Shown: positions 23,539-32,532 of the stretch, one piece after another
Numbering within the stretch: position 1 is the first letter of the stretch
Layout: each line of letters begins with the position of its first letter
DNA from: SIG575 sp045542485
GTDB lineage: Bacteria; Bacillota; Clostridia; Oscillospirales; Acutalibacteraceae
Length of the DNA stretch: 33,549 bases
Reading direction: 5' to 3'
NCBI GenBank assembly: GCA_045542485.1
Contig: JAZQLC010000043.1
Location: forward strand, 1 to 33,549
The notes under the pieces: model-generated
The model's database searches: none
The model's input: the letters and a program-made list of their open reading frames with translations, nothing else
What the model was told of the DNA's origin: nothing
Translations under genes and position numbers: made by a program

Positions 23539-24441
23539 ATGTCTTTTTCGCAGAAGGTAAAAAGTGAATTATCTTTAATGACCGATTTGTCTGATTGCTG
23601 TATGAAGGCAGAAGCTTATGGCTTACTTCTTTTCGGCAAATATTATTCTCAGACAAGAATAGGTCTGCTGACAGAAAACAAGAATGTAGCAAGTGCCTAT
23701 TCTTATTTCAGCAAAGCCTGTCCTGATGTTAAACCGAGACTTACTAAAACTAAGGCGGGGAACTATTCTCTTTCGGTTACACTGAGCCGTGACATAGAAA
23801 AAATTATGCACTATTTCGGTCACAGTAAGCAGAACATAACTCTTCGTATAAACAGAGCAAACTTTGAGGAAGACTGTTGCTATGCATCGTTCCTCAGAGG
23901 TGCGTTTCTTTCTTGCGGTACAATTGCAGACCCCATGAAAAACTATCATCTTGAATTTGTTATTCCTTATATGAAGCTGACAAATGATTTTGCAACTCTG
24001 CTGGGTGATATGGGTCTTACACCTAAGATTGTAGAGCGTGGAAATGCTTATGTGGTTTATTTCAAGGACAGTGAGAATATTGAAGATTTCCTCACTCTCA
24101 TCGGCGCTCAGTCAAGCTCACTCGAACTTATGGGTGTTAAGATGATGAAAGATGTGAGAAATAAAATAAACAGACAGATAAATTTTGAAACGGCCAATAT
24201 TTCAAGAACAGTCAACGCTGCTTTGACACAGGTTACTGCAATTGAAAAAATTGAGGCTAAAAAGGGGATTGACTGGCTTCCTGAACAACTTCGCGCAATA
24301 GCGAGATTAAGGCTTGAAAATCCCGATATGTCACTTGACGAAATCAGAATAGCCCTCGGCGGCGAGATTTCACGGTCAGGTGTGAATCACAGATTAAACA
24401 GATTGATTAAGATTGCCAATGAACTTGACGGAGAGGCGTGA
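23539..24441 (+). CDS. whiA: DNA-binding protein WhiA
   Basis: WhiA couples a degenerate LAGLIDADG homing-endonuclease-like domain to a C-terminal helix-turn-helix; in Firmicutes it influences cell division and chromosome segregation. The 300-residue protein begins SFSQKVKSELS, has RGAFLSCGTIADP and YHLEFV in the LAGLIDADG part, and the HTH region DEIRIALGGEISRSGVNHRLN near the C-terminus. Length fits the family. CGGAGG lies 7 bases before the ATG, 14 bases after rapZ, and dnaE begins 5 bases after its stop. Confidence 0.96.
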   Translation: MSFSQKVKSELSLMTDLSDCCMKAEAYGLLLFGKYYSQTRIGLLTENKNVASAYSYFSKACPDVKPRLTKTKAGNYSLSVTLSRDIEKIMHYFGHSKQNITLRINRANFEEDCCYASFLRGAFLSCGTIADPMKNYHLEFVIPYMKLTNDFATLLGDMGLTPKIVERGNAYVVYFKDSENIEDFLTLIGAQSSSLELMGVKMMKDVRNKINRQINFETANISRTVNAALTQVTAIEKIEAKKGIDWLPEQLRAIARLRLENPDMSLDEIRIALGGEISRSGVNHRLNRLIKIANELDGEA

Positions 24442-24446
24442 AATAA

Positions 24447-27400
24447 GTGGGATTTACTCATTTACATCTTCACAGTGAATACAGTTTGCTTGACGGTGCG
24501 TGTAAAATCAGTGAGGTTACAAAACGCGCCGCTGAGCTTGGCCAGTCATCTCTTGCTATCACCGACCACGGTGTAATGTTCGGCGCAATTGATTTTTATA
24601 AAAAAGCAAAGGCAGCAGGTATCAAACCGATAATCGGTTGTGAGGTATATGTTGCTGCAAGAACTCTTGACCGTAAAGAAAAAGGTCTTGACACAGAACG
24701 ATATCACCTTGTTTTGCTCTGTAAGAACAGAACAGGGTACAAAAATCTTATAAAAATGGTTTCAGAAAGCTGGAAAAGAGGCTTTTATGTGAAACCGAGA
24801 ATTGATAAGTCTCTCCTTGAAAAACATCACGAGGGACTTATTGCTTTGTCAGCTTGTCTTGCAGGTGAGATACCAAGGGCGATTCTTGCTAATGATATTG
24901 ACGGTGCAGTCAGTAATGCTATGTGGTATAAAAATTTGTTTGGTGATGATTTCTACCTTGAAATACAGAATCATTCTCTTCAGGACGAAATGCGTGTCAT
25001 CAGCGGTATGAGAACCGTCTCACAGAAGACAGGTATACCACTTGTAGCAACAAATGATACTCATTACATCAGAAAAGAAGATGCTAAAATACAGGAAGTT
25101 CTTCTTTGTATACAAACAAACAATGTTGTCGGAACACCCACGGGAATGAGCTTTGAGACAGACGAATTTTATCTTAAAAGCTATGAAGAGATGTGCGAAG
25201 CTTTTCCTGATGATATTGATGCTGTTGAAAGAACGGCAGAAATTGCAGACAAATGCAATCTTGAATTTGAATTCGGAAATACAAAGCTTCCTCATTTTGA
25301 AGTTCCCGGTAATCAGAATCATTTTGATTATTTCAAAAAACAGTGTTTTGACGGTCTCGAGAGAAGATACGGTGAAAATTATCCCAAGGAATATAAGGAA
25401 AGACTTCTTTATGAGCTTGAAACAATAGAAAAAATGGGTTATACCGATTACTATCTTATAGTAAACGACTTTATATCATATGCCAAAAATCATAATATTC
25501 CCGTAGGCCCCGGCAGAGGCTCGGGCGCAGGTTCACTAGCAGCATACTGTATTGGTATCACGGGTATTGACCCTATGAAATACAGCCTTATTTTTGAGAG
25601 ATTTCTCAATCCTGAGCGTGTTACAATGCCAGACTTTGATGTGGATTTCTGCTATGTAAGACGAAGTGAAGTCATAGACTATGTTATTGAAAAATACGGC
25701 TTTGACCACGTGGCACAGATAGTAACTTTCGGTACAATGGCGGCGAGAGGTGCTATCCGTGATGTTGGCAGAGCACTTGGCATATCTTATTCAAATGTGG
25801 ACAAGGTAGCCAAGCTTATACCGCGTGAACTGAATGTCACAATCGAATCAGCACTTAAATCTTCACCCGAGCTTGTGGAAATGTATAACTCTGATAAAGA
25901 GGTCAAAACTCTTGTTGATACAGCAAAAACAGTTGAGGGTATGCCGAGACACGCATCGACTCACGCTGCAGGTGTTGTTATCACGCGAGACCCGATTGAT
26001 ACCTATGTTCCGTTGGCGCTTAATGATAACTCGGTTGTCACACAGTTTACGATGACGACGCTTGAAGAATTGGGTCTTCTTAAGATAGATTTTCTTGGCC
26101 TCAGATATCTTACGGTTATTGACGATGCACAGAAACTGGTTAGGAGAAAAGTGCCCGATTTTGATATAGAAAAAATTGACATAGGTGACAAAAAGACCTA
26201 TGAGCTTTTCTCAAAAGGTCTCACTGACGGTGTTTTTCAGCTTGAATCAGGTGGTATGAAAAATGTGCTCACGCAGCTCAAACCTGATTCAATTGAGGAT
26301 ATTATTGCTGTTATTTCGCTTTACAGACCGGGACCTATGAAGTCCATACCGACTTATATTGAAAACAGACATAACCCTGAAAAGGTTGAATACTCAACGC
26401 CCTTGCTGAAAGACATTCTCGATGTTACTTACGGTTGCATCGTTTATCAGGAACAGGTTATGCAGATTTTCAGAAAACTTGCAGGTTATTCCTTCGGCAG
26501 AGCGGACATTGTGCGCCGTGCTATGAGTAAGAAAAAGCACGATGTTATGGAAAAAGAGCGTAAAAACTTTATTTACGGTCTTACAAACGATGATGGAACA
26601 GTAGAGTGTATTGGTGCTGTAAAAAACGGTGTGGATGAAAAAACTGCGAACGAAATTTTTGACACAATGTCTGATTTTTCACAGTATGCTTTCAACAAAT
26701 CCCACGCAGCAGCATATGCTTTTGTTGCATACAGAACGGCATATCTTAAATGTCACTATCCGAATGAATATTTTTCGGCTCTTATCAGCAGTGTTCTTGA
26801 TGATTCAAAGAAAGTGGCGCTGTATATTTCAGAATGTCACAGATTGGGAATCAGGATTATCCCTCCGGATGTGAATGAAAGTTTTGATTATTTCACAGTA
26901 AAAGGGAATAATATTCTTTTCGGTATGCTCGGAATAAAAAATCTGGGAAGAAACGCTATTAAGTCAATTATCAGAGAGCGTGAGGACGGCGGAAGATTTG
27001 ATTCTTTCCATTCGTTCTGTTTCAGGATGTACGGAAAAGAACTGAACAAAAGGGCAATTGAGGCGCTGATTTACAGCGGTGCTCTTGACGGTCTCGGAAT
27101 GAACAGACGGCAGATGATTACTGCACTGTCTTCTGTAATGGATGAGGCTGAAAATAACGGCAGAATTATGGCGGGAGGTCAGCTGGGACTTTTCGGTGAT
27201 GACAGTCAGATGTTCAATTATGAAATACCTGATGTTCCTGATTTTTCTGCTGAGGACAAGCTCAGCTTTGAAAAGGAATTTACGGGTATATATATTTCAG
27301 GACATCCGTTGTCGCCTTATGATTCTGTGGCTACATCGCTGAAAGCAGACAAAATTTCCCGCATAACCGAAGAAACATCTGACAGTGAAATTATTTCTGC

Positions 27401-27929
27401 TCAGTATAGAGATAACACAAGAGTAAATTTACTCGCAATTGTTACCTCTGTAAAGAAAAAAGTTACTAAGAACAATGATACAATGGCTTTTGTTACAGTT
27501 GAAGATACAACCGGAAGTATGGAGCTTATTGTTTTTTCGAAGCATTACAGAGATTTCGGCTCACTTCTCACAACGGGTAAAATTCTTTATATTTCAGGCA
27601 GACTTTCACTAAAAGAAGATGAAGAGTGTAAAATAGTATGTGAGCATATTTGCGAAGCCCCTAAGGAAGCTCCGCAATCTCAAAAAAACATTACTGTGAA
27701 AAAGCAGGAAAATAAAGGCATTTATTTCCGACTGAAAAACAAAGAATGTGAAGAGTACAGAAAACTCCAGAATATTCTTGATGTGTTTGAGGGAACGGTT
27801 CCTGTTTACTACTATTTTACTGACGATAACAAGGTTGTGCGTCATCAGGGAAGACTTTGCGATGTTAACGATTCAATGCTCCGTGAAATCAGAAGAATTC
27901 TCGGTGAAAACAATGTAGGTATCAAATAG
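24447..27929 (+). CDS. dnaE: DNA polymerase III subunit alpha
   Basis: DnaE is a replicative polymerase; Clostridia normally also have PolC, with DnaE extending primers on the lagging strand. The 1160-residue protein has the N-terminal PHP domain with the histidine cluster HLHLHSEYSLLDG, the polymerase core with catalytic Asp398 and Asp400 in PDFDVDF and Asp548 in LKIDFLGLRY, GPGRGSGAGSLAAYC, ASTHAAGVVI, and SLYRPGPM. A helix-hairpin-helix segment near 830 and a C-terminal OB-fold (near 1000-1070) follow. It starts at a GTG (24447), 10 bases after GAGG, which gives the expected N-terminus. It closes the hprK operon. Confidence 0.97.
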   Translation: MGFTHLHLHSEYSLLDGACKISEVTKRAAELGQSSLAITDHGVMFGAIDFYKKAKAAGIKPIIGCEVYVAARTLDRKEKGLDTERYHLVLLCKNRTGYKNLIKMVSESWKRGFYVKPRIDKSLLEKHHEGLIALSACLAGEIPRAILANDIDGAVSNAMWYKNLFGDDFYLEIQNHSLQDEMRVISGMRTVSQKTGIPLVATNDTHYIRKEDAKIQEVLLCIQTNNVVGTPTGMSFETDEFYLKSYEEMCEAFPDDIDAVERTAEIADKCNLEFEFGNTKLPHFEVPGNQNHFDYFKKQCFDGLERRYGENYPKEYKERLLYELETIEKMGYTDYYLIVNDFISYAKNHNIPVGPGRGSGAGSLAAYCIGITGIDPMKYSLIFERFLNPERVTMPDFDVDFCYVRRSEVIDYVIEKYGFDHVAQIVTFGTMAARGAIRDVGRALGISYSNVDKVAKLIPRELNVTIESALKSSPELVEMYNSDKEVKTLVDTAKTVEGMPRHASTHAAGVVITRDPIDTYVPLALNDNSVVTQFTMTTLEELGLLKIDFLGLRYLTVIDDAQKLVRRKVPDFDIEKIDIGDKKTYELFSKGLTDGVFQLESGGMKNVLTQLKPDSIEDIIAVISLYRPGPMKSIPTYIENRHNPEKVEYSTPLLKDILDVTYGCIVYQEQVMQIFRKLAGYSFGRADIVRRAMSKKKHDVMEKERKNFIYGLTNDDGTVECIGAVKNGVDEKTANEIFDTMSDFSQYAFNKSHAAAYAFVAYRTAYLKCHYPNEYFSALISSVLDDSKKVALYISECHRLGIRIIPPDVNESFDYFTVKGNNILFGMLGIKNLGRNAIKSIIREREDGGRFDSFHSFCFRMYGKELNKRAIEALIYSGALDGLGMNRRQMITALSSVMDEAENNGRIMAGGQLGLFGDDSQMFNYEIPDVPDFSAEDKLSFEKEFTGIYISGHPLSPYDSVATSLKADKISRITEETSDSEIISAQYRDNTRVNLLAIVTSVKKKVTKNNDTMAFVTVEDTTGSMELIVFSKHYRDFGSLLTTGKILYISGRLSLKEDEECKIVCEHICEAPKEAPQSQKNITVKKQENKGIYFRLKNKECEEYRKLQNILDVFEGTVPVYYYFTDDNKVVRHQGRLCDVNDSMLREIRRILGENNVGIK

Positions 27930-27975
27930 AGTGGTATAATTTTATAGAATTTTTAGAAAAATTTGCAAAAAGGTC

Positions 27976-28004
27976 TTGAACTTTGTCGCATATTAGTTTA
28001 TCAT
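27976..28004 (+). promoter_or_regulatory. Promoter of pfkA
   Basis: TTGAAC (27976-27981), 17-bp spacer, TATCAT (27999-28004). It allows pfkA to be expressed apart from dnaE. Confidence 0.7.
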
Positions 28005-28041
28005 ATAGTGTAATAATTTTTTAACCAAGGGGATAAGCATA

Positions 28042-29001
28042 ATGAAAACAATCGGCGTATTGACAAGTGGTGGCGACGCACCCGGCATGAATGCTTGTAT
28101 TCGTGCAGTTGTAAGAACAGCTTGTGAAAAAGGAATGAACATTTACGGTATCAACTATGGCTATAACGGTCTTATGGAAGATGATATGAAAGAAATGGAT
28201 TTAAGAAGCGTTTCTGATATTATCGACCGTGGCGGCACGATTCTTCGTTCAGCAAGAAGCCTTAACTTCAAAACTGAAGAAGGTATGCAGGCTGCTATTG
28301 ATGTTTGTAAAAAAAGAGGAATCGAAGGCATCGTTGTAATCGGCGGTGACGGCTCTTTCAGAGGCGCGAGAGATCTGTCTCTCAGAGGAATTCCCTGCAT
28401 CGGTGTTCCCGGCACGATCGATAACGATATCGCTTGTACTGACTATACAATTGGTTTTGATACTTGCCTTAATACAATTATGCAGACTGTTGACAGAGTT
28501 CGTGATACATCAGAGTCTCACGACAGATGCACAGTTGTTGAAGTTATGGGCAGAAGCGCAGGTTACCTTGCACTTGAAGGCGGTATTGCAGTCGGCGCAA
28601 CATATATCATTGTTCCTGAGAAACCTTATGACCTTGCTGATGTTATCGCAAGAATGAAGAAAACTCTTGAAACAGGCAAGAGACACTTTGTTATTGTTGT
28701 TGCTGAAGGTATCGGCGGTGTTGCAAACCTTGCAAAGAGAATTGAAGAAGAAACAGGCGTTGAGTGCCGTTCAACAATTCTCGGTCACATTCAGCGTGGC
28801 GGTTCACCCACTGTCCGTGACAGAGTTACAGCAAGTATTATGGGTAACAAAGCTGTTAAACTTCTTATGGAAGGAACAGGAAACCGTGTTCTCGCTGTTA
28901 AAGATGACAAAATCGTAGATTACGATATCTTTGAGGCTCTTCAGATGAAGAAAAAGCTCAACGATGAGTATTATCAGATTGCTCACGAAATCTCTATCTG
29001 A
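28042..29001 (+). CDS. pfkA: ATP-dependent 6-phosphofructokinase
   Basis: The enzyme converts fructose 6-phosphate and ATP to fructose 1,6-bisphosphate in glycolysis. The 319-residue length is that of the bacterial tetrameric form. SGGDAPGMN (9-17), GGDGS (101-105) and PGTIDNDI (123-130) align with the Escherichia coli enzyme at the same numbers; Gly104 and Gly124 indicate ATP, not pyrophosphate, as the donor. VVEVMGR, VPE and GHIQRGG are also present. It has its own promoter and terminator, a GGGG-containing site before the ATG, and follows the hprK-dnaE operon. Pyruvate kinase, often its neighbour, is not in the window. Confidence 0.97.
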   Translation: MKTIGVLTSGGDAPGMNACIRAVVRTACEKGMNIYGINYGYNGLMEDDMKEMDLRSVSDIIDRGGTILRSARSLNFKTEEGMQAAIDVCKKRGIEGIVVIGGDGSFRGARDLSLRGIPCIGVPGTIDNDIACTDYTIGFDTCLNTIMQTVDRVRDTSESHDRCTVVEVMGRSAGYLALEGGIAVGATYIIVPEKPYDLADVIARMKKTLETGKRHFVIVVAEGIGGVANLAKRIEEETGVECRSTILGHIQRGGSPTVRDRVTASIMGNKAVKLLMEGTGNRVLAVKDDKIVDYDIFEALQMKKKLNDEYYQIAHEISI

Positions 29002-29016
29002 TTGTTTTAAAAACAG

Positions 29017-29054
29017 ACTCCATTACTTTTTTGTAATGGAGTTTATTTTTTATT
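29017..29054 (+). terminator. Terminator of pfkA
   Basis: ACTCCATTAC (29017-29026) pairs perfectly with GTAATGGAGT (29033-29042) around a T6 loop, followed by TTATTTTTTATT. Confidence 0.9.
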
Positions 29055-29056
29055 AG

Positions 29057-29085
29057 TTGAAATTATTTTTCGGATGTGTTATACT
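29057..29085 (+). promoter_or_regulatory. Promoter of the cytosolic cyclophilin gene
   Basis: TTGAAA (29057-29062), 17-bp spacer, TATACT (29080-29085). It lies inside the longest open frame, which shows that translation starts downstream at 29119. Confidence 0.8.
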
Positions 29086-29118
29086 ATATTGAATATTTAT
29101 ATACACGGAGGATTATAT

Positions 29119-29715
29119 ATGTTTAATCAGATGGACAAACCTTTAAGTGGCGAAACAATTGCCGTTATCAAAACAAATATGGGTGATATTTCAGTACGTC
29201 TTTTTGCTGAACTTGCTCCCAAAACAGTTGAAAATTTTGTAACACACGCAAAGAACGGTTATTATAACGGAATCATTTTCCACCGTGTAATCAATAACTT
29301 TATGATTCAGGGCGGAGATCCCACAGGCACAGGCAGAGGCGGCGAGAGCATCTGGGGCACTTGCTTCAAGGATGAGTTTGCAGTTGAACTTCACAATGTA
29401 AGAGGTGCTCTTTCAATGGCAAACGCAGGTCCCGGCACAAACGGAAGCCAGTTCTTTATCGTTCAGTCAAAAGAAATTGACTCACGCTTCCTTTCACAGA
29501 TGAGAAACATTCCTGATTCTTTCCCTGAAAATATTGTTGAAGCTTATGCTGAAAACGGTGGTACTCCCTGGCTTGATTTCAAGCATTCTGTTTTTGGTCA
29601 GGTTTTTGAAGGAATGGATGTTGTAGATGCTATCGCAGGTGTAAGAGTTGATATGCTTGACAAGCCCTTTGATGATGTTGTAATTAACAGTATTGATATT
29701 TCTATTGTTGAATAA
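29119..29715 (+). CDS. Cytosolic cyclophilin-type peptidyl-prolyl isomerase
   Basis: The 198-residue protein lacks a signal sequence and contains a complete cyclophilin domain: AELAPKTVENFV, GIIFHRVINNFMIQGGDPTGTG, ALSMANAGPGTNGSQFFIV and the end FGQVFEGMDVVDAI. A roughly 30-residue insertion (about 125-155, FLSQMRNIPDSFPENIVEAY) separates the last two blocks. This insertion is seen in some clostridial cyclophilins. It catalyses X-Pro isomerisation during protein folding. The ATG at 29119 has CGGAGG 8 bases upstream. It may be co-transcribed with the RpiR gene, which begins 20 bases after its stop. Confidence 0.93.
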   Translation: MFNQMDKPLSGETIAVIKTNMGDISVRLFAELAPKTVENFVTHAKNGYYNGIIFHRVINNFMIQGGDPTGTGRGGESIWGTCFKDEFAVELHNVRGALSMANAGPGTNGSQFFIVQSKEIDSRFLSQMRNIPDSFPENIVEAYAENGGTPWLDFKHSVFGQVFEGMDVVDAIAGVRVDMLDKPFDDVVINSIDISIVE

Positions 29716-29735
29716 TCAGACAGGAGTTTTCTGAA

Positions 29736-30614
29736 ATGACAGTCTCTTTGTTATCCGTTATTGATTCGAAATTTGATACCTTTTCAAAAGGTCAGAAAAA
29801 AATCGCCAAGTATGTTGCTGAACACTACGAGACAGCAGCTTTTATGACTGCTGCCAAAATGGGTGAAACGGTAAAGGTCAGCGAATCAACCGTTGTTCGT
29901 TTCGCTACTGAATTGGGATACAAGGGTTATCCCGAATTCCAGAAGGACTTACAGGACCTTATCCGTTCAAAGCTTACAGGTGTTCAGAGAATAGATGTTT
30001 TTGATGCTCGTACAAGAGGCGAAAATATTGTTGAGAGCACTATGAAAAACGATTCTCAGCTTCTTATGAACACAATGCAATCTGTTTCAAAGGAACATTT
30101 TGATGCAAGTGTAAAAACAATTATGAACGCCCGGAAAATTTACATCCTCGGTGTGAGAAGTGCAGCTTTTCTTGCAGGTTTTCTCAGCTATTATTTCAAG
30201 CTTATTTTCGATAATGTAGTACTTATCAATGTTTCAAGTGACAGTGAACTTTACGAAGAAATTTTCAGAATCAATAAGGATGACGTATGTATTGCCATTT
30301 CAATGCCCAGATACTCTGCTCTTACCATCAGAGCTGTGCGCTTTATGAAGGACAGAGGAGTCAAGGTTATTGCTATAACAGACAATGTAAATGCACCCAT
30401 CGGCAGAATGTCTGACTATGTTCTTGAGGCAAAAAGCGGTATGGCATCAATTGTTGATTCCGTTGTTGCTCCTCTCAGTCTTCTTAATTCTCTGATTGCT
30501 GCCATCACTCTTGAAAAGGGTGCTGAGCTTCGGGAAAACTATGAGGCTTTAGAGGAAATCTGGGACCAGTATGAAGTATATGATAAATTTGAGGAGACTG
30601 CAGGTAATGGTTGA
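29736..30614 (+). CDS. MurR/RpiR-family transcriptional regulator
   Basis: The 292-residue protein has the RpiR N-terminal helix-turn-helix domain (about 1-77, with VSESTVVRFATELGYKGYPEF) and a SIS sugar-phosphate-binding domain (about 110-250, with IYILGVRSAAF, ISMPRYSALTIRAV and VIAITDN). Such proteins sense sugar phosphates or amino-sugar phosphates and repress or activate sugar genes. No sugar catabolic gene is directly adjacent, so its target is not evident; the alpha-galactosidase or amino-sugar genes elsewhere are possibilities only. AGGAG lies 9 bases before the ATG. Its end overlaps the next gene by 8 bases. Confidence 0.9.
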   Translation: MTVSLLSVIDSKFDTFSKGQKKIAKYVAEHYETAAFMTAAKMGETVKVSESTVVRFATELGYKGYPEFQKDLQDLIRSKLTGVQRIDVFDARTRGENIVESTMKNDSQLLMNTMQSVSKEHFDASVKTIMNARKIYILGVRSAAFLAGFLSYYFKLIFDNVVLINVSSDSELYEEIFRINKDDVCIAISMPRYSALTIRAVRFMKDRGVKVIAITDNVNAPIGRMSDYVLEAKSGMASIVDSVVAPLSLLNSLIAAITLEKGAELRENYEALEEIWDQYEVYDKFEETAGNG

Positions 30615-31842
30615 TGTGTGCGTAATCGGCGGAGGTGCCGCAGGTCTTATGGCTGCAGGTGCTGCAGCAGAGAGAGGACTCAGAACAGTAATTCTCGAGC
30701 GTAATGAAAAAGTTGCGAGAAAGGTTATGATTACGGGTAAGGGCAGATGTAATGTTACAAATTACTGCACTCTTCTTGATGATCTTATCAGAAATGTTCC
30801 CGTGAACGGAAGATTTCTTTTCAGTGCGTTTTCAAAATTTATGCCCGTTGATACAATGGACTTTTTTGAAGAAATGGGTGTATCTCTTAAGGTCGAAAGG
30901 GGAAACAGAGTTTTCCCTGAAAGTGACAAGGCATCCGATATTGTTGATGCTCTCAGAAAATATGCTCTCTCTTCAGGTGCAAAAGTTATATGTGGCAGAG
31001 CAAAAGAACTGATTGTTAATGACGGTGTTGTTTCAGGTGTGAAGACCTATGATGGTGATGTTATTGAAGCTAAAAGCGTCATTGTTGCAACTGGAGGTAA
31101 ATCCTATCCTTTGACCGGCTCAACGGGTGACGGATACATTTTAGCTGAGCAGACGGGACATACTATTGTTGAACAGAAACCGTCACTTGTGCCTCTTGAG
31201 GTGCATGAAGGTTGGTGCAGTGATGTTATGGGTTTGTCTCTTCGCAATATTGAAATCAGAGTTGAAGATACTGAAAAATTCAAATGTGTTTACAAGGATT
31301 TTGGTGAAATGCTATTTACTCATTTTGGCGTTTCAGGGCCTGTGATTCTCAGTGCCAGTTCACATATGAAGGATATAAGAAAAGGCAAGTATGAAATTTA
31401 TATAGACCTTAAACCTGCTCTTGATGAAGATAAACTTGACAAGAGAATACAGCGTGATTTCCTTGAAAATTCAAACAAGAATTTTATCAATGCACTTGAT
31501 GCTCTTCTTCCGAAAAAACTTGTTCCCGTTATTGTGAAGCTCAGCGGAATCAAACCTTCGCGAAAAGTAAATCAGATAACGAGAATTGAAAGAGAGAGTC
31601 TTGTATATCTTCTTAAAAACTTAAAACTTACCGTTAACGGCTTCAGACCGATTGAAGAAGCGATTATTACATCAGGCGGCGTTTCTGTAAAGGATATCAA
31701 TCCTAAGAATATGATGTCGCGCAAAGTAGAAAATCTCTTCTTCGCAGGTGAAGTTATTGACGTTGATGCATATACCGGCGGGTTCAATCTTCAGATTGCT
31801 TTTTCAACAGGTATTCTTGCCGGTAAAAGTGTTTTATCGTAA
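30607..31842 (+). CDS. BaiN/HI0933-type FAD-dependent oxidoreductase
   Basis: The 411-residue flavoprotein starts VDVCVIGGGAAGLMAAGAAAE-like with the FAD-binding GxGxxG loop, then ARKVMITGKGRCNVTN, the HI0933 family signature, VIVATGGKSYPLTGSTGDGY, MLFTHFGVSGP and ends with FFAGEVIDVDAYTGGFNLQ. Family members are annotated as NAD(P)/FAD-dependent oxidoreductases; the BaiN branch reduces bile acid intermediates in some gut Clostridia, but that role cannot be assumed here. ATG 30607 lies inside the end of the RpiR gene; an upstream in-frame ATG at 30571 would add a non-homologous leader. It precedes cmk. Confidence 0.88.
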   Translation: MVDVCVIGGGAAGLMAAGAAAERGLRTVILERNEKVARKVMITGKGRCNVTNYCTLLDDLIRNVPVNGRFLFSAFSKFMPVDTMDFFEEMGVSLKVERGNRVFPESDKASDIVDALRKYALSSGAKVICGRAKELIVNDGVVSGVKTYDGDVIEAKSVIVATGGKSYPLTGSTGDGYILAEQTGHTIVEQKPSLVPLEVHEGWCSDVMGLSLRNIEIRVEDTEKFKCVYKDFGEMLFTHFGVSGPVILSASSHMKDIRKGKYEIYIDLKPALDEDKLDKRIQRDFLENSNKNFINALDALLPKKLVPVIVKLSGIKPSRKVNQITRIERESLVYLLKNLKLTVNGFRPIEEAIITSGGVSVKDINPKNMMSRKVENLFFAGEVIDVDAYTGGFNLQIAFSTGILAGKSVLS

Positions 31843-31863
31843 CAGAAAGGAAGTAAATTGATT

Positions 31864-32532
31864 ATGAGACCAATTAATATTGCTATTGATGGTCCTGCAG
31901 GTGCAGGTAAAAGCACAGTTGCAAAGGGTATTGCAAAAAAACTCGGTTACATTTATGTTGATACAGGTGCTCTTTACAGAGCAATCGGTGTCTACGCTTT
32001 GAGAAACAATGTAAGCACCAGGGATGCAGAGGGTGTGACAAAGCTTCTCAAGGATATTAATGTTGAGCTTAAGTTTGTAGACGGTACGCAGAAAGTATTC
32101 CTTTGCGGCGAAGATGTTTCTGAGGCTATCAGAACTCCCGATGCTTCAATGGCTGCTTCAAATGTTTCTGCCATTCCCTCTGTAAGAGCGTTTCTTCTTG
32201 ATTTACAGAGAGATATCGCTTCAAAAAATAACTGCCTTATGGATGGCAGGGATATCGGCACGGTTGTTTTGCCTGATGCTCAGATTAAGATTTTTATGAC
32301 AGCAGATGTCGAAGAAAGAGCAAGAAGACGATTTGCTGAACTTCAGGCTAAGGGTATCAATGATACATTTGAACAGGTGCTCAGCGAAATGAAGGAAAGA
32401 GATTACCAGGATTCAAACAGACCTATTGCACCGCTGAAACCTGCAGAGGATTCCGTGATTTTTGATTCAACAGGCAATACTCTCGAGGAATCAGTTGAAA
32501 AACTTTCATCGTTGATAGGAGAAAAATTATGA
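31864..32532 (+). CDS. cmk: Cytidylate kinase
   Basis: Cmk phosphorylates CMP and dCMP with ATP. The 222-residue protein has NIAIDGPAGAGKST near the N-terminus, YVDTGALYRAIG, MDGRDIGTVVLPDA, RARRRFAEL and DRDYQDSNRPIAPL-like ERDYQDSNRPIAPL, typical for the bacterial enzyme. ATG 31864 was chosen over a TTG at 31858 because it gives the normal N-terminus, though the AAAGGAAG site fits either. Its stop overlaps the plsC start by four bases (ATGA). Confidence 0.96.
   Translation: MRPINIAIDGPAGAGKSTVAKGIAKKLGYIYVDTGALYRAIGVYALRNNVSTRDAEGVTKLLKDINVELKFVDGTQKVFLCGEDVSEAIRTPDASMAASNVSAIPSVRAFLLDLQRDIASKNNCLMDGRDIGTVVLPDAQIKIFMTADVEERARRRFAELQAKGINDTFEQVLSEMKERDYQDSNRPIAPLKPAEDSVIFDSTGNTLEESVEKLSSLIGEKL

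Noticed and set aside
29074..29118. 15-residue extension of the cytosolic cyclophilin
   Set aside because: It overlaps the -10 box at 29080-29085 and lacks a ribosome binding site, while CGGAGG precedes ATG 29119.
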